Assembly (NCBI GenBank): GCA_019321725.1
Contig: CM033106.1
Coordinates: forward strand, 21,078,965 to 21,142,964
DNA length: 64,000 bases
Source: Paulownia fortunei
Lineage: Eukaryota; Streptophyta; Magnoliopsida; Lamiales; Paulowniaceae
Direction: 5' to 3'
In this document: piece by piece, positions 1 to 12,161 of the stretch
Position numbering within the stretch: the stretch's first letter is position 1
How the letters are laid out: every line of letters begins with the position of its first letter
Position numbers and translations under genes: made by a program
Notes under the pieces: generated by a model
Told to the model about the DNA's origin: nothing
What the model saw: the letters and a program-made list of their open reading frames with translations, nothing else
The model's database searches: none

Positions 1-548
1 GGACGTGCCAACTATGTAGTATGTGCTGCATGGATAGTGATGAACTAGATTGCTGATCCTCAGACAACACGAAACTACTATATTTCTGGCCTTCTATCCT
101 CCTGTTTCTTCTTCCCGGAGCAGAACCCGACATCGTCTCGTGAACTGCATTAAAAATTGTGTTGACATGAAAGACGATAACTACATTTCATATCAATGAT
201 ATATGATCTGTCATCTGGATTGGCTACAATATAATTGTGAAGAAACATTTAAGAAACTGAACATGGAAGAGGAATAGTGGTGGCATTTCCGTGTTAGAGG
301 GGGTAGGTCACTAGTTGAACTCATGCATGAAATTAATTGCATCAATCATTACTCAAAGTCTTCTGATATGCTGCTTTGATTTATGCTTTCAATACAACAA
401 CTATATGGAAAAAAAAAACAACCAACTTATATAATCGGGATGTTTCTTGATGGCGGGAAACATTGCCGTGGTAGCATGGTAATCCAAATAAAAATCATGT
501 CACTCCTTTATGAGGACACAAATTAAGATTCCTCTGGTCACCTTCTCC
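1..548. other. Non-coding flank upstream of the DUF241 pseudogene
   Basis: No coding frame, RNA gene or transposon end was recognised here. The stretch is AT-rich with ordinary complexity and ends at the TATA box of the pseudogene, so its right part is probably the old promoter region. That role is inferred from position only. Confidence 0.5.
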
Positions 549-560
549 TCTATATACCAA
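549..560 (+). promoter_or_regulatory. Probable TATA box of the DUF241 pseudogene
   Basis: The string CTATATACC lies about 80 bases before the former start codon at 632. A C/A-rich, leader-like stretch follows. Spacing and composition fit a plant core promoter. It seems to have survived although the coding region is broken. Confidence 0.5.
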
Positions 561-631
561 GACAAATGACAGATGAAGCAGCAACACTTGATCAATTCCT
601 CTCTCCCAATCCTAAGCCTTATTGAAAGAAA

Positions 632-1459
632 AAGGCAACCTCAACTCTCAGATCAAAACCACATCTCAATGTTTGTTCAATTAGCTTTCAATCAGCATCT
701 CATCCTGCTGTGACTCAATTTGATGAGCCTTTGTGCAGGCTAAGAGCTTGTGAGGCTGCCCCTTCCTCTTTGTCATCAATCAGCAACAAACTAAGTGATC
801 TTCAAAACTCGTATTATAACATCCTTAATTTTCTTTTGTTGCCTCATATTCAACACATAATTTCACTAGAATGTGAAGAGAAATGGATTGATGAAATCTT
901 GGGCGGATATATCAGGCTATTGGATGCTTGTGGAGCAGCTAAAAAGACCATTTATCACATGCAAAGCAAGAAATACAAGAGCTTCTTTCAGCTCTCAGAA
1001 GAAGGGATTTTGATGACTTCCAGGGTTATCTGATTAAGATTACCCTAAAAGACTTGAGTTTCAAAAACAACTACAAATTCCAAGCCCTGGAGAAGGAACA
1101 GGAAACAATGGATTTGGCCATGCTCCAGTCTTTATTGTCCTATATGACAGGGACAAAGGTTCATTCACGGGAAAGTTGTTGTGCTTTAGAATCCAAGCTG
1201 ATTCAGACCAAAAAACTATCAAGTCAAAGTGAAAAAAACATAACCAAATGAATTAAACAAGGTCAACGCTGCCTTGCAGTCACTGATAAATGGTCAGAAA
1301 ACAACTGAAGAAGATGATTCAAGAGTTGGTGAACTTGTTGATTTCTGGAAAAAGATGGACTCAAAAATTCAGATTCTCAATGATGGGCTAGAAGGCTTAT
1401 CCTGATATCTAATTAAATCAAGAGTATTTCTCCTGAACATCCTCAGCCAACAGCCATGA
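632..1459 (+). pseudogene. DUF241 family protein, disrupted
   Basis: This is a relic of a single-exon plant gene of the DUF241 family, whose biochemical function is not established. Family signatures are clear: a Leu/Ser-rich N-terminus, then QFDEPLCRL, SSISNKLSDLQ, the ECEEKWIDEILGG block and LLDACGAAK, and at the C-terminus KSRVFLLNILS. The conserved frame begins at 632, where AAG stands in place of the expected ATG. Near 960 the homology moves to another frame (AKQEIQELLSALRRR), passes DDFQGYL, and runs to about 1250. It then returns to the first frame, meets an in-frame TGA at 1403-1405, and ends at the stop at 1457-1459. So there is a lost start codon, two frameshifts and one nonsense codon. 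The downstream ATG at 710 opens a 107-codon frame but cannot give a full protein. It is the only recognisable host gene in the window. Confidence 0.85.
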
Positions 1460-2031
1460 TGCAATAAGCATTCAAATTTTGTATTTAGGATGAGTTTAAG
1501 AGATAATAGCTGAAGATGTAAAGATATTTGTATACTTTAGTTAAAAATCAGTTAGAAAGTGAAACCAAAAATTGCGGATAGGTGACTCTAACTTCCTGAT
1601 CTTTATTTTGATTTTGGGGTGAAGTTGACAATTTCTACCTTGAGATTTCATATTCTTGAGCTTCTTTCGTATTCACGAAGCTACACTCCAGGAAAAATGA
1701 AATTCTATAATTCTTGTCTTGATTCAAACTGTTTCTACAAGCTATACTAGATAACTGAGCTCGATCAGCTTAACATTTTATATCAATTAACTTTCATAGT
1801 CGAAGCTAGTTTTCTTCCATGTTTTTTTATCTGATCATATAATAAATTGTTCCTTTAGCTGACCTACTAAAAATCTTTTAGAGCATGGTGGAATGCTAGA
1901 TTTATTTTATAAGCCAAATGCCCTGGCCGGGCCCATGCATCAAGTGATACTTCAGCCTATACGGGGAGTTATGCAGTTATTTACAGTAAGAACTTTTAGT
2001 GACAAGTTTTAGCAAGAAAGGATATGGAATT
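1460..2031. other. Spacer between DUF241 pseudogene and Sirevirus LTR
   Basis: No gene or repeat was recognised. The first part may be the old 3' untranslated region of the pseudogene. The five bases GAATT at 2027-2031 abut the LTR and would be one side of its target duplication; the other side is missing. Confidence 0.4.
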
Positions 2032-3038
2032 TGTTAAAATATGTTGTCGTTTTAATTAATTCAATTAAATAATTTTATTAGATTCGTGAACTTTAGTTAG
2101 AATATGAACACAGATATATAGTGGGAATGAAAATTGACGCCAACAACTTTAACGAGATTCGGATATTAAATTTCCTACTCCTCGAGACCACGTCCAAAGA
2201 AAAAATAATTCACTATCAATAAGGAATTACACAATATAATAAAATGACTTATAAAGCAAAACCAAAGACTCCTTCTTTGTTTTGATGCCGGTCTTATATT
2301 GTTCCACTGGTGGACTTGTTTATGAGATCCCCTCGACTTAAATCTGCTTCGTTAAACTCCCTTCAACGCTGAACCCCTTCAGACAGTAGAGTGCCTTCTC
2401 CCGAAGACTCACCCCCTTCTTCTAAATGATGTATAATGGGTACTTACGTCTTCTCCCGAAAGATGTTCAAAGTCAATGTTCCAACAACATAACTCCAGAA
2501 AACTTTAAAGCTCAGTTCTTGACCACCGATCTCTGATTTCTGGAACTTGGAATCTACTGTAATATATCTAAATATAGTCTATAAAATCCACAGCCTAAAG
2601 CTAATGGAAGAATATTTTTAAATACACATCTTTCAATAGTTATATTCCTAATCAACTACATAGAATGTTGCCTAGTCTAACTCAAAGACTTTCCTAACAC
2701 AAACTTTTTATGTTTAAAACAAAATAAAGCATTCAATTACAACTCGAATTCCTACTCTAAATAACAAGATTCAGACACACAATCTTGGTAGGAAATCGGC
2801 TGAAAGCTTCCTTGAATCTTGATTCATCCGGATAAGGCAAGTGCAAGATCTTAATCCAATATGGTAAGTATGAAAAATCCTAATCCTACAAGAAAACAAT
2901 GTACAAGAGTTAGTCTTGAACTAAAATTCTCATTAAAAATATGGAACATTCTTATCGTAATTATAGAATCCAATTAAATTCAATTTGTATTTTTCACAAA
3001 TAATGCTAACAAATAATAATTAAGTCATAGACTTAACA
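2032..3038 (-). repeat. 3' LTR of the Sirevirus-like element
   Basis: On the minus strand the LTR opens TGTTAAGTC directly after the polypurine tract and can be followed to ...ATTTTAACA at 2032, giving TGTTAA/TTAACA terminal symmetry over 1007 bp. The far half holds a CTCGTTAAAG block and an AATAAAA signal, as in copia R/U5 regions. Only one LTR remains, so the left boundary rests on the TG...CA ends and not on comparison with a partner. Confidence 0.6.
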
Positions 3039-3050
3039 ATCTCCCCATTT
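3039..3050 (-). other. Polypurine tract of the Sirevirus-like element
   Basis: The minus strand reads AAATGGGGAGAT immediately before the LTR start. A GACAAAAATGCC string lies just upstream, a typical neighbour of the polypurine tract in Sirevirus-type copia elements. It primes plus-strand DNA synthesis during reverse transcription. Confidence 0.75.
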
Positions 3051-3459
3051 GGCATTTTTGTCAAAATCAAATTTACTTGCCTTAACCTGTCAAAGCATGT
3101 TCAAAAAGGATATTCTAACATAGAATAGAACATGATCATGAAATCCTATAAACAATGTTAGAACATTGAAGTAAACATCAATTAGAACATGCTGACAACA
3201 GAATGACCTGCACTTCTGAGCAAAATATTACAGTTTGCAAAGTAGAAAATATTAACATTATTACAGGTCAAAGATTTAAAAATAGATTGTTCAAAGAACA
3301 TTAATCATCAAACTGCACAAAAACTCCCCCTCAATCAAATAAACTGCCCCTCAATCAAGTAATCACTGTGGCCTCCCATGGAATGAGGCAGCAACAGAAT
3401 CTATCCCAATATTTCTACGCCTAGCAGCAGTAGTATATTCTCCTTTTTGGAAAAAAATA

Positions 3460-5039
3460 GGCGAAGGGACCCTAGAGGAGTCTAAAGATGACTCAGATCA
3501 GTCTCAGAACTTGCAGCAACAACAAGGTCAGGATTAGCTACAAGCTGTTTTCCCTTCATTTGAGCAAGCAAGTCCAGAATCTCCTTTTTTGCAGTGGACT
3601 GCTTGATTTGCTCATGCACCTCATGCAACTATTTCTCAAGATAAGCTTAATAATCCATAGTTTGAGAAGAAGTAGGAGCAACACAAGGTGATGTTTCCAA
3701 CATGCCCTAGAACTTTAATGATGACTTTGTGATTTGAAGTAGGAGTCCAGTTTGTAATGGCAACCTAATGCAGAATGGCATGTTTGAGAGTAAGTGAAGC
3801 AACTGGAAAATTTGTGTTCTCACTAGGCCATGATTCAACCCTATTTCCAGTAAGTGTTCTAACAACCAAGTCTAAGTCATCTAGGGGATCAACATCAATC
3901 TCAAGAGGAATACCTAGAAACTCATTAATCAAATCTGCAGTGAAAAAGTAAATCCTATTCCTCACAAATATTTGCCCAAACTTGGCAGACTTTGGCTTGA
4001 CTAAAGGAGAGTGCAAGTTGGCATAGAAGTCATAAACCACAGTGGGAACAAAGGATTTAATGTTCATCACAATTCATCAAGTTTCGTTCCTCATGCAACT
4101 TATTTAATCCCCTTTCCACAAACTCTTTCAACTTAATTGACCTTTCAGAAATCAACTTTCTGTTTGAAACAAACTTCCACATAATTCTAGCATTAATAGT
4201 GTAAAAATTAGGGGAGAAAACAATACTTATCTCAATGGGTTCATCTCCCAAAGTTGGTCCAAGAGCAGAGTCTCCAAATCTAAATAAGAGAGATTAATAA
4301 CTGGAGTTCCAGCAACAGATTGCTCAGGTATAAAATCTAGAGTATGAGTACTTTGGACTGGTCATGTTTGAGATGGTGTTGGGACATGACTGCCAACGTG
4401 TCGAATAGAAGAACTCCCTTATTGAATAGGAGTTTCAATAGGCACTGAAAAAGTAGAAACTGGTGCAGCACTTTCATGAATAGGGGAATGAACACAAGAT
4501 ATAATATGCTCACTAGAAATTAGTCTAGTTTCAAGGACTGGAACTTGTTGGATGTTTATCAAAGCTACAACAGCATCAGAGGTATCTCCCAATGAGGTAC
4601 CAGGAGTATGGAATGAGAAATCTTCATGGGTTTCTGAAGGATTGAGTGACGGAGCAACTGGATTAGCCTCACCAACAATACCAGCAGCTATGGAGTCTGG
4701 AATAGGTTCAAAAGTTGGTTCAGGGATGTGTTCAAACACTAGTTCATCCATTGGAGATGGATCAGGTTGAGTGTGCCTCTTCTTCTTCACACCAGATGGT
4801 TTTCCCTTTTCTTTCCTCTTCTTGGAAAGAATCTTCTTCCTCAAATTTGCAAGTGTTTCATCTTGGGATGTTAATGTCCTGTGATTCTGGAAGAAAAAAT
4901 TTACAGAGAAACACAAGAAAAATAGAGTAGAAAAGTATGGAGGAAGAGATAAACTCTTTACTGTAGTGAAAATTAGGGTTTTAATGGTGGAATATGAGGG
5001 TAAAAATTTTGTTATATAGTATAGCCCTAAATTTTTCAC
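3460..5039 (-). pseudogene. Envelope-like / putative plant transposon protein ORF
   Basis: This extra ORF lies between pol and the 3' LTR, where Sireviruses carry their envelope-like gene of unknown function. It is split into three main frames. The first (5039-4419, 206 residues) has a hydrophobic N-terminal stretch (about residues 20-50), a basic Lys/Arg segment (residues 68-90) and a Pro/Ser/Glu-rich region. Two overlapping pieces at 4251-4057 and 4070-3765 follow, containing FYANLHSP, IYFFTADLINEFLG and LVVRTLTG. The F-Y-A-N-L and I-N-x-F-L-G signatures match the family annotated as putative plant transposon protein. A further tail in other frames can be followed to about 3460. Frameshifts make it non-functional. 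The hydrophobic stretch may be a signal or membrane segment, but this is inference. Confidence 0.65.
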
Positions 5040-5781
5040 GCCTAAGTGACATGTGCCAATAAAATTCCCTCCAATCCAGTTTAATGACCCCTAGAGTTCA
5101 CAAACCACTAACACACGTCTTCTATTTATTAGGAGTTTTGGAAATTTGAAATAGTGATAACAGAATTACGTTCCAACACGATTTCTTCCCTAAAATTCTA
5201 CAATTATCTAAGAAAATTGATTCAAAGAGGGAAAATAAAAATCCTAAAAGCATGCCTAAATGTTGGAATATAAATCACACATAATATGAATCAAATAAAA
5301 TCTAAACATGCAATTTTTGGATTTCTTAAGTTCTAATTCCAAAACAACAATAAGGAAATTCAAACAAAAATCCATTTTTCTATTGAACTTAAGAATAGTT
5401 GTAGATTTTTATTCCATTTTTTTATTATGCTAGAAATTAGCACACATTTTTTTAGCCCACTCAGCATAAATCAATGTTCTTATCAGTGTTCGAACATGCA
5501 GTGAGAACATAGATTTAGCCAGTCAGTAGCTTTCACTTTAACTCAAGGGTAGTTTTTTCTCATGGTAGATCATTCTTTAGATATTTGTGATACCTAGGCC
5601 CGGATTACTCATGAGTATCTTTCACTCTATTAAATTGGGTAGCTTTTCAAATCCTAGCATGAAAGATATAAAATATCTAGAAAAGTCCTAACCAAAGTTC
5701 TATCATGTTAATAAACTGTTGGAACACAAATTAATGATACTCTATATTTCATGATGTTCCAACAATGAACTTGAACATGCA
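5040..5781 (-). other. Spacer between Sirevirus pol and envelope-like ORF
   Basis: About 740 bases without a usable frame separate the pol stop from the envelope-like ORF. It is AT-rich and holds several copies of a TGTTGGAACAT/ATGTTCCAACA-like word that also recurs elsewhere in the element. No gene was recognised. Confidence 0.5.
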
Positions 5782-7311
5782 TTACAAAACACAAACACCC
5801 AAGGACTTTCTCAATGCAATGGACCTTTGAGAATCAATGGCTTTGGTAAATATGTCAGCCAAGTGGTTATCAGTTGTAATATATTCTATCGTCACAGTTC
5901 TACTTTCAACCAACTCTCTAATAAAATGATAACGTATATCAATGTGTTTTGTCCTAGAATGTTGAACTAGATTTTTGGAAGTATTTATAGTACTCTTACT
6001 CTCACAAAACACACAAACGGACTCTTTCACAATTCCATAGTCAACAAGTATTTGCTTCATCCATAGGAGTTGTGAACAACAATTCCCACAAGTAATGTAC
6101 TCAAACTCAGCAGTTGATAAGAACACAATTTTGTTTCGTACTAAACCATGATATGAGATTATTATCAAGAAAGAAACAACCACCTGATGTGCTATTGTGA
6201 TCGTCAACATTTCTTGGCCAGTCTGCATTACTGTATCTTGCAAGGCTTGCATTAGAATATTTGGAGTACCAAATACCATAATCAGAAGTAGTATTCACAT
6301 ATCTAATAATTCGTTTGATGGCTTTTACATGTGACTTATTTGGATTAGATTGATACCTGGCACAAACACCAACACTATAACAAATATCAAGTCTAGAAAT
6401 AATAAGATATAAAAGACTATCAATCATGTTTCTGTATAGTGATATTTCAATTGATGTCCCAACATCATCTTTGGACATTCTATCATTCATGCCCACAGGA
6501 GTTTTAGTGTATTTAGAATTATCTAAGCTAAATTTCTTAACTAGGTTACGAGCATATTTACTCTACGAAATGAAGATGCCATCATCAAGTTGTTTGTTTT
6601 GTAAACCTAGAAAGTAATTTAACAACAAACTTACCAGTTTTATGCTTAGAGGTTGACCCAAAAATCATCCACATAAATCTGTGCAATGATGAAACTAGTG
6701 TTCGAACATTTGATGAATATTATTTTATCTACTCCCCCTCTTTTTATAGCCCTTATTGACAAGAAAGTTTGTTAAACATTCATAGGCTCTAGGTGCTTGT
6801 TTCAATCCATAAAGGCCTTTTGTAATTTATAAACATGGTTAAGATGATGTGGATCATCAAAACCCTTAGGTTGTTCAACATAGGTCTCTTCATTCAAAAA
6901 TCTATTCAAGAAGACACTTTTGACATCTATTTGATACAATTTGAAATTCATGAAGCATGCAATGGCCAAAAGTAACCTAACTTACTCTAACCAAGCAACG
7001 GGGGCAAAGGTTTCATCAAAATCAATTCCTTCAATTTGTGTGTAACCTTGTGCAACCAACATAGCTTTGTTCCTTGTAATATTCCCAAAATCATTAGATT
7101 TATTTTTAAAGATCTATCTGGTACCTATTACATTAGAGTCTTTAGGCCTAGAAACTAGAGTCCATACATCATTCCTAACAAATTGACCTAACTCCTCTTA
7201 CATAACATTAGCCAAAAATTCATCTTTCAAAGCTTCTTTAACATTTTTTGGTTCAATAGAAGAAGTATAGCATACATACCTCATCATGTCTCTATAGTTG
7301 AGTTTAGGTTT
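5782..7311 (-). pseudogene. Sirevirus reverse transcriptase and RNase H
   Basis: This C-terminal half of a copia polyprotein would copy element RNA into DNA and degrade the RNA strand. In order on the minus strand: the RT entry block ([18 protein letters not shown], DFDETFAPV), KLYQIDVKSVFLN, the catalytic YVDD at 6675-6664 (intact), then the connection MIDSLLYLIISRLDICYSVG (from about 6420). RNase H begins near 6300 with NADWPRNVDD and STSGGCFF and ends with HLADIFTKAID and the stop at 5782. The reading is broken by several frameshifts, one between 6107 and 6279, and by in-frame stops. The first half of RT (7311-6500) has no long open frame. It continues the same polyprotein as the upstream integrase. 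Confidence 0.85.
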
Positions 7312-9140
7312 TTATCTTGTTTTCATCCTATTAGAAAGAGTCCCAATCACCTGATCTGTAAGGTGATTCCTTTGCATTCTTGCAGGTGGGTCTCTTCTGG
7401 GTGAATTTGTATCATCAAAACTATATGCTCTATTCGATGTTGGAACATGAACTGGCACATTGGGTGTAACATCAAAATAAACATCTTGCTTTTTAATTTC
7501 CTCAGTTTCTGCAGATCCAAGTGTCTTACTAGTTTCTTCTGTAAAACTGGTTATTTCCTCTTCCTTTGAGAATTCTGCGAAATCAGAATAATCATTAATA
7601 ACCACATTAGATGATTCCATAACAGTTTGAATTCTCGTGTTCAACACATGATAGGCTCTACTATTAGTGAAATATCCTAAAAAGACTCCATCATCACTCT
7701 TTGAATCAAACTTTCCCAACTGATCATGATCATTAAGTACAAAACACTTAGTACCAAAAATATGAAAATAGTTGAGGTTTGGTTTCTTACCTTTCCAAAG
7801 TTCATAATGAATCTTACCATATCTCAAGTGAACTCTGTTGGAGATGTAACAAACGGTACTAATAGATTTATCCCAGAGCCTTTGAGCCAATTTCTTAGAA
7901 TTGAGCATGACTCGTGCCATTTCTTGCAAAGTCCTATTCTTCCTTTCAACAATACCATTCTGTTGAGGAGTCTTGGGGGCTAAAAACTCATGAGTACTTC
8001 TATGCTTATCACAATTATTGGCAAAAATAATGATTTCAAATTCTTTTCCATTGTAACTTCTTATCCTAACAATATGACCTATTTTATTATTTTTCTCATT
8101 TTTCAATCTTGCACAGAGTTTCTTAGATGAATGAAAAGTTTCAGATTTCTCTCTTAAAAAATCAACCTAAGTGTACCTAGAGAAATCATCTACACACACA
8201 AATACATATTTCTTACCTCTAATGCTTTCAACATGCATTGAACCAATTAGATCAATATGCAGAAGTTCCAGGTTCCGTGTTATACCTACATATTGGAACA
8301 TTGGATGCGATTCCCATTTTTGTTTTCCCAATTGACAAGGTCCACAAATTCCATCCTTTTTTCTTACTTAATTTTTGTACTCCCAAAACAACACATGCAT
8401 TCACAAGTTTAGACTTTTAAAATTTAAATGCCCGAGTTTCTGGTGCCAAATCTCAATTTCATCATGTGTGATGTTCAAACATGTCATCTGATGTTCTAAC
8501 AAGTAACAATTATTTGCTGACCTTTTACTTGTCAAAACACAACAATGAGTATCGTAAAAAACTTGGCATAAATCTTTTGTAAAAGGAACAAACATATTTT
8601 GATCACATAATTGACTAATACTAATCAAGTTTTTCTTAAGGCCGTCAATCAATAGCATATTCTTTAGTCTAGGTAAACATTTGACATCAAGTGTATCTTT
8701 ACCAAGAATCCGTCCAGTCACACCATCCCCAAAGGTCACACTACTTTTCTCAATACTTTGAAAGTTTGATAAGTTGTTTTTATTACTAGTCATGTGCCTA
8801 GAACAACCACTATTAAAGTATCAAGATTCATAAGTAGATGCTTTTAAGGATATATTTGCAACATTACACCTAAGATTAGACTTCCTCTGCAAGAAAAATC
8901 ATATTTCAGTTGGATCTTAATCCTTGGTGTATGTTTAGGAGCAGATTTTGGTCTATGTTAAAACTTTTTAGAAGAATGATGTTTTTGACATGCTTTCCAT
9001 TCCATAGGTCTTTTTTTCAATTTGAAACACCTAGGATGTATATGACCAGGAATGTAGCAGTAATGGTAGATAGGTACAAAACTTTTTGCCCGAGGTTTTG
9101 AAAATCCCTTTTTTTACCAGTATCAAAGATTGAGGGCTTT
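7312..9140 (-). pseudogene. Sirevirus gag zinc knuckle, protease and integrase
   Basis: From 9140 downward on the minus strand: a zinc knuckle near 9075-9026 (YHYC...GHIHPRC, first Cys replaced by Tyr); the protease active site at 8814-8806, where NSG replaces DSG next to CSRHMTS and a TGA stands at the usual Trp; the pre-integrase domain at 8793-8401 (IWHQKLGHLN); and the integrase core to 7312 with HIDLIGSM, RSYNGKEFE and QQNGIVERKNR. The second Asp of the D,D,E triad is Tyr (codon at 8055-8053). The Asp-to-Asn change in the protease and the lost integrase Asp show that the enzymes are dead apart from the frameshifts. After the integrase comes a Pro/Glu/Thr-rich linker to RT. Confidence 0.85.
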
Positions 9141-11438
9141 TGTGATACCCCTTAACCTAACTGCAGAACCTAGACAACTTGATACAGTTAAATCAAGAAA
9201 TATTAAATTTTCATCAATATTAGAGTTATGATTATAATAAAAGTTCCCCTTTTTGGCTATAAGAGAAAGAACTTGAATTCATTTATTATTTTATTTCATT
9301 TAAACACATCATATACATAAACCAAATTTGAACACATATGTTTACAAAACTATAACAGATCGACTTATTTAAAAACAAAACAAAGTTTTCAAAATAGGCT
9401 ACAAAACAGCTCGAATATGGCATATGAACAAATCTCTGTCCGGCCGCTCTAGAGACTCAGTCAACCTGTAAACCTTTATATTTCCATCTACATCACATGA
9501 ATCTAATGAACTAAAGGCTCAGTAATGTGAAACTGATACAATAACAAATAGCGTACATATAAATCACAAACATAATTAAATGCATTATTCAATTTAATAA
9601 CTTTCATTTATAAATTATTCTTCTGGGCCCTTGAAGTGTGGTACCTAACTAAAAGCGATAAACTGTGATTTTCAAAACCTGTTCATAATGATTGGCCAAT
9701 AAGAGAAATAATACGGGGTTTCCATACTTGGTCTTTTAACCTCAGGTATTAGCTATATTTTTTCCCATTCATTGTGGCTTTCTTATACCGATTTTTCAAT
9801 CTCAAGTATTTATCACCATTTGTTGGGTCCATCGGTCCTTCTCGTGTCCCTTGCCTACCCGACCGTTAATCAAGTATCATACTTTCTTTTCAAAAATCTC
9901 ATTATATTCTTAATATAGTATCATGCTTCATAAATCATGTATGCATCAAACATTACATTATTTGGCAAATAAGGACAATCACATTAAAACATGAACAACA
10001 TTATATAATTCTTGCGATACAACAAATGAAAGTTTCAACTTACCTCAAGTTTAAGCTAAGTGAAAAGGTCAATCTCTTTAGAATATAGGATGTGTTAAAG
10101 GCCTAACATAATGAAATCATCTATTTTTCAATATCCTTTTAATAAGTCACACAATCTATTTTAATTAAAATTATATATACTTTTCAATCTTTTGTAAATA
10201 TTTCCATATCAATTACAAACCTCAAAAATAATGCATACTCCATATTTTACTGCTAATCCAAGATATTAAATATTAGGGCAGTCATTAAATAACTAATAAT
10301 TCAAACATAAATATTAGGACAACCCCAAAATATGAACACGATCCGAATTAAAATAACGTAAACTCGATTCTAACTTAAATTGATTCTAACCTTCAATTAA
10401 GAAAACTAATTACTATTGCTCACAATCATTTTTAGGACCTTCCAAACATAATATAAGTATTACAAGATTAATAGAAACAAGTAAATTAAGCATATTCACA
10501 ATACTATCAATTTTGCTAGAAACTAACTTAACTAGCTTGGTTTTGGCTTCAAGTCTATCCCACTTGAATTTTCATTCATACAAAAATATACTAAAACAAG
10601 TAACCATCCAAGATACTATAAATTCATCATAAAAAATATTGAAAAAAAATATACCTTGATTAAATTAGAATTAAGCTTCAAAATCAATGGTCTTCAAGCT
10701 TAAAAGGGTGGAAACTTGTTCTAGTTTGTGTTCTATGGATTCCTATGGATTAAATTTAATTTTTGTGAGTAAGCGAGTGTAGAAATTTGGGAAAAACTTT
10801 GGAGAAGATGGCTGGTCATTTTTTAGGAGCTTCCATAAGAAAATATGGCTAAAAATTACTTGTTTGACATTTTAAAGAGAGGTAAGTGGAGGGTGGTGAT
10901 TGGTTGACTCATGCTTGGTGTCTTCTCATGCAAAGAGCCACATTTATGGGCTAGGGAGATGACACAAATTAATATTTTGGTGTTATAATCAAGTGCAATG
11001 CGGTTTAGAATGATTTCATGCAACCTAGTCAACAAACAAATCAAATTGCACCATTTTGCATACTTTTAGCTCGTAGCCAAATGTAACATATTTCAAGCAA
11101 ATATTTAGGCAAATAATCACTTTACAATGTAACAAGTATGGATCAATACAAATAATTCATTCCATGACCGTTCAACATATCAATCTTTCTTAATTGAGAT
11201 ACCGAACTTTTCATATAAAAAGGCACTTAACAAATGTATTAAATCAAGAACCAAAAGTTTAATCTCATATTTCATGTACTAATACATGTTAAAGCATAGC
11301 TAGAGCATGTAGTAATAATTATTTATGTTCGTGCAATTATGCTATTTGTATGCCATAATCCGATAATACGTATTGATTATATATATATTTATGCAAGATG
11401 CTTATTATTGGTTATATAGGAGATAATTAGATATTACA
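9141..11438 (-). repeat. 3' LTR of the Ty3/gypsy element
   Basis: The LTR begins TGTAATATC on the minus strand at 11438, right after the integrase reading frame, and ends GGGTATCACA at 9141, where Sirevirus gag sequence starts. That gives TG...CA ends and about 2.3 kb, normal for Del/Tekay elements. Its first 313 bases (11438-11126) are part of the 723-bp duplicated unit. No partner LTR is available for dating. Confidence 0.7.
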
Positions 11439-11848
11439 ATTCTCCTTCCTTACAAAAATTTCATCCTCAAAATTTGATGTACCAAATAATTATGGATACT
11501 TGTTCTGCATTTCTTCTTCTCTTTTCCATGTGGCATCTTCTATAGAATGAATCTTCAACAATACTTTAACAAGTCGAATTTTTTTCGTTCTCAACTCTTT
11601 TTTCTTCCGATCCAGGAGTTGCACTGGTTTCTCTTCATAAACTAAATCAGAAGTCAATTCCAATGGTTCATAACAAACACATAAGAGAGATTTGAAATGT
11701 ACTTCCTCAACATAGACACATGGAAAACATTGTGAACACTAGACAATGACAGAGGTAAGGCCACTCTATAAGCTTTGTCACCAACTCTTTCGAGAATCTC
11801 GAATGGGCCGACATACCTTGAGCTAAATTTTTATTTATTTCCATTTAG
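11439..11848 (-). pseudogene. Gypsy integrase C-terminus / chromodomain, copy 1
   Basis: Minus-strand fragment holding the end of the integrase: SSRYVGPFEILE, ERVGDKAYRVAL, then CYEPLELTSDLVYEE, LLDRKKKELRTKKIRLVKVL, the SIEDATWKREEEM block and NFEDEIFVRKEN before the LTR. The ATWE-like block is the usual chromodomain remnant of chromoviruses, which directs integration to particular chromatin. In-frame stops break it, and the N-terminal and catalytic parts are absent. Confidence 0.8.
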
Positions 11849-12161
11849 AATGTAACAAGTATGGATCAATACAAATAATTTATTTCATGGCCGTTCAACA
11901 CATCAATGTTTCTTAACTGAGATACCGAACTTTTCATATAAAAAGGCACTTAAGGAATATATTAAATCATGAACCAAAAGTTTAATCTCATATTTCATGT
12001 ACTAATACATGTTAAAGCATAGCTAGAGCATGTAGTAATAATTATTCATGTTCGTGCAATTATGCTATTTGTATGTCATAATCCGATAATACGTATTGAT
12101 TAGATGCATATTTATGCAAGATAATTATTATTGGTTATGTAGGAGATAATTGGATATTACA

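Larger units (their letters stand above)
2032..9140 (-). mobile_element. Ty1/copia retrotransposon, Sirevirus-like, 5'-truncated
   Basis: Read on the minus strand, the element runs from the gag zinc knuckle (about 9075) through protease, integrase, reverse transcriptase and RNase H to 5782. A spacer, an envelope-like ORF (about 5039 to 3460), a polypurine tract (3050-3039) and one LTR (3038-2032) follow. An extra ORF between pol and the 3' LTR, together with the sequence style of pol, places it in the Sirevirus/SIRE group. Everything 5' of the zinc knuckle, including the 5' LTR, is missing. A Ty3/gypsy LTR starts exactly at 9141, so that element inserted into this gag. No Sirevirus sequence reappears beyond the gypsy remnant, so the distal part was deleted later. 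Confidence 0.8.

Noticed and set aside
4552..4930. Plus-strand frames across the envelope-like ORF
   Set aside because: Antisense shadows of the minus-strand ORF, which has the recognisable family motifs.
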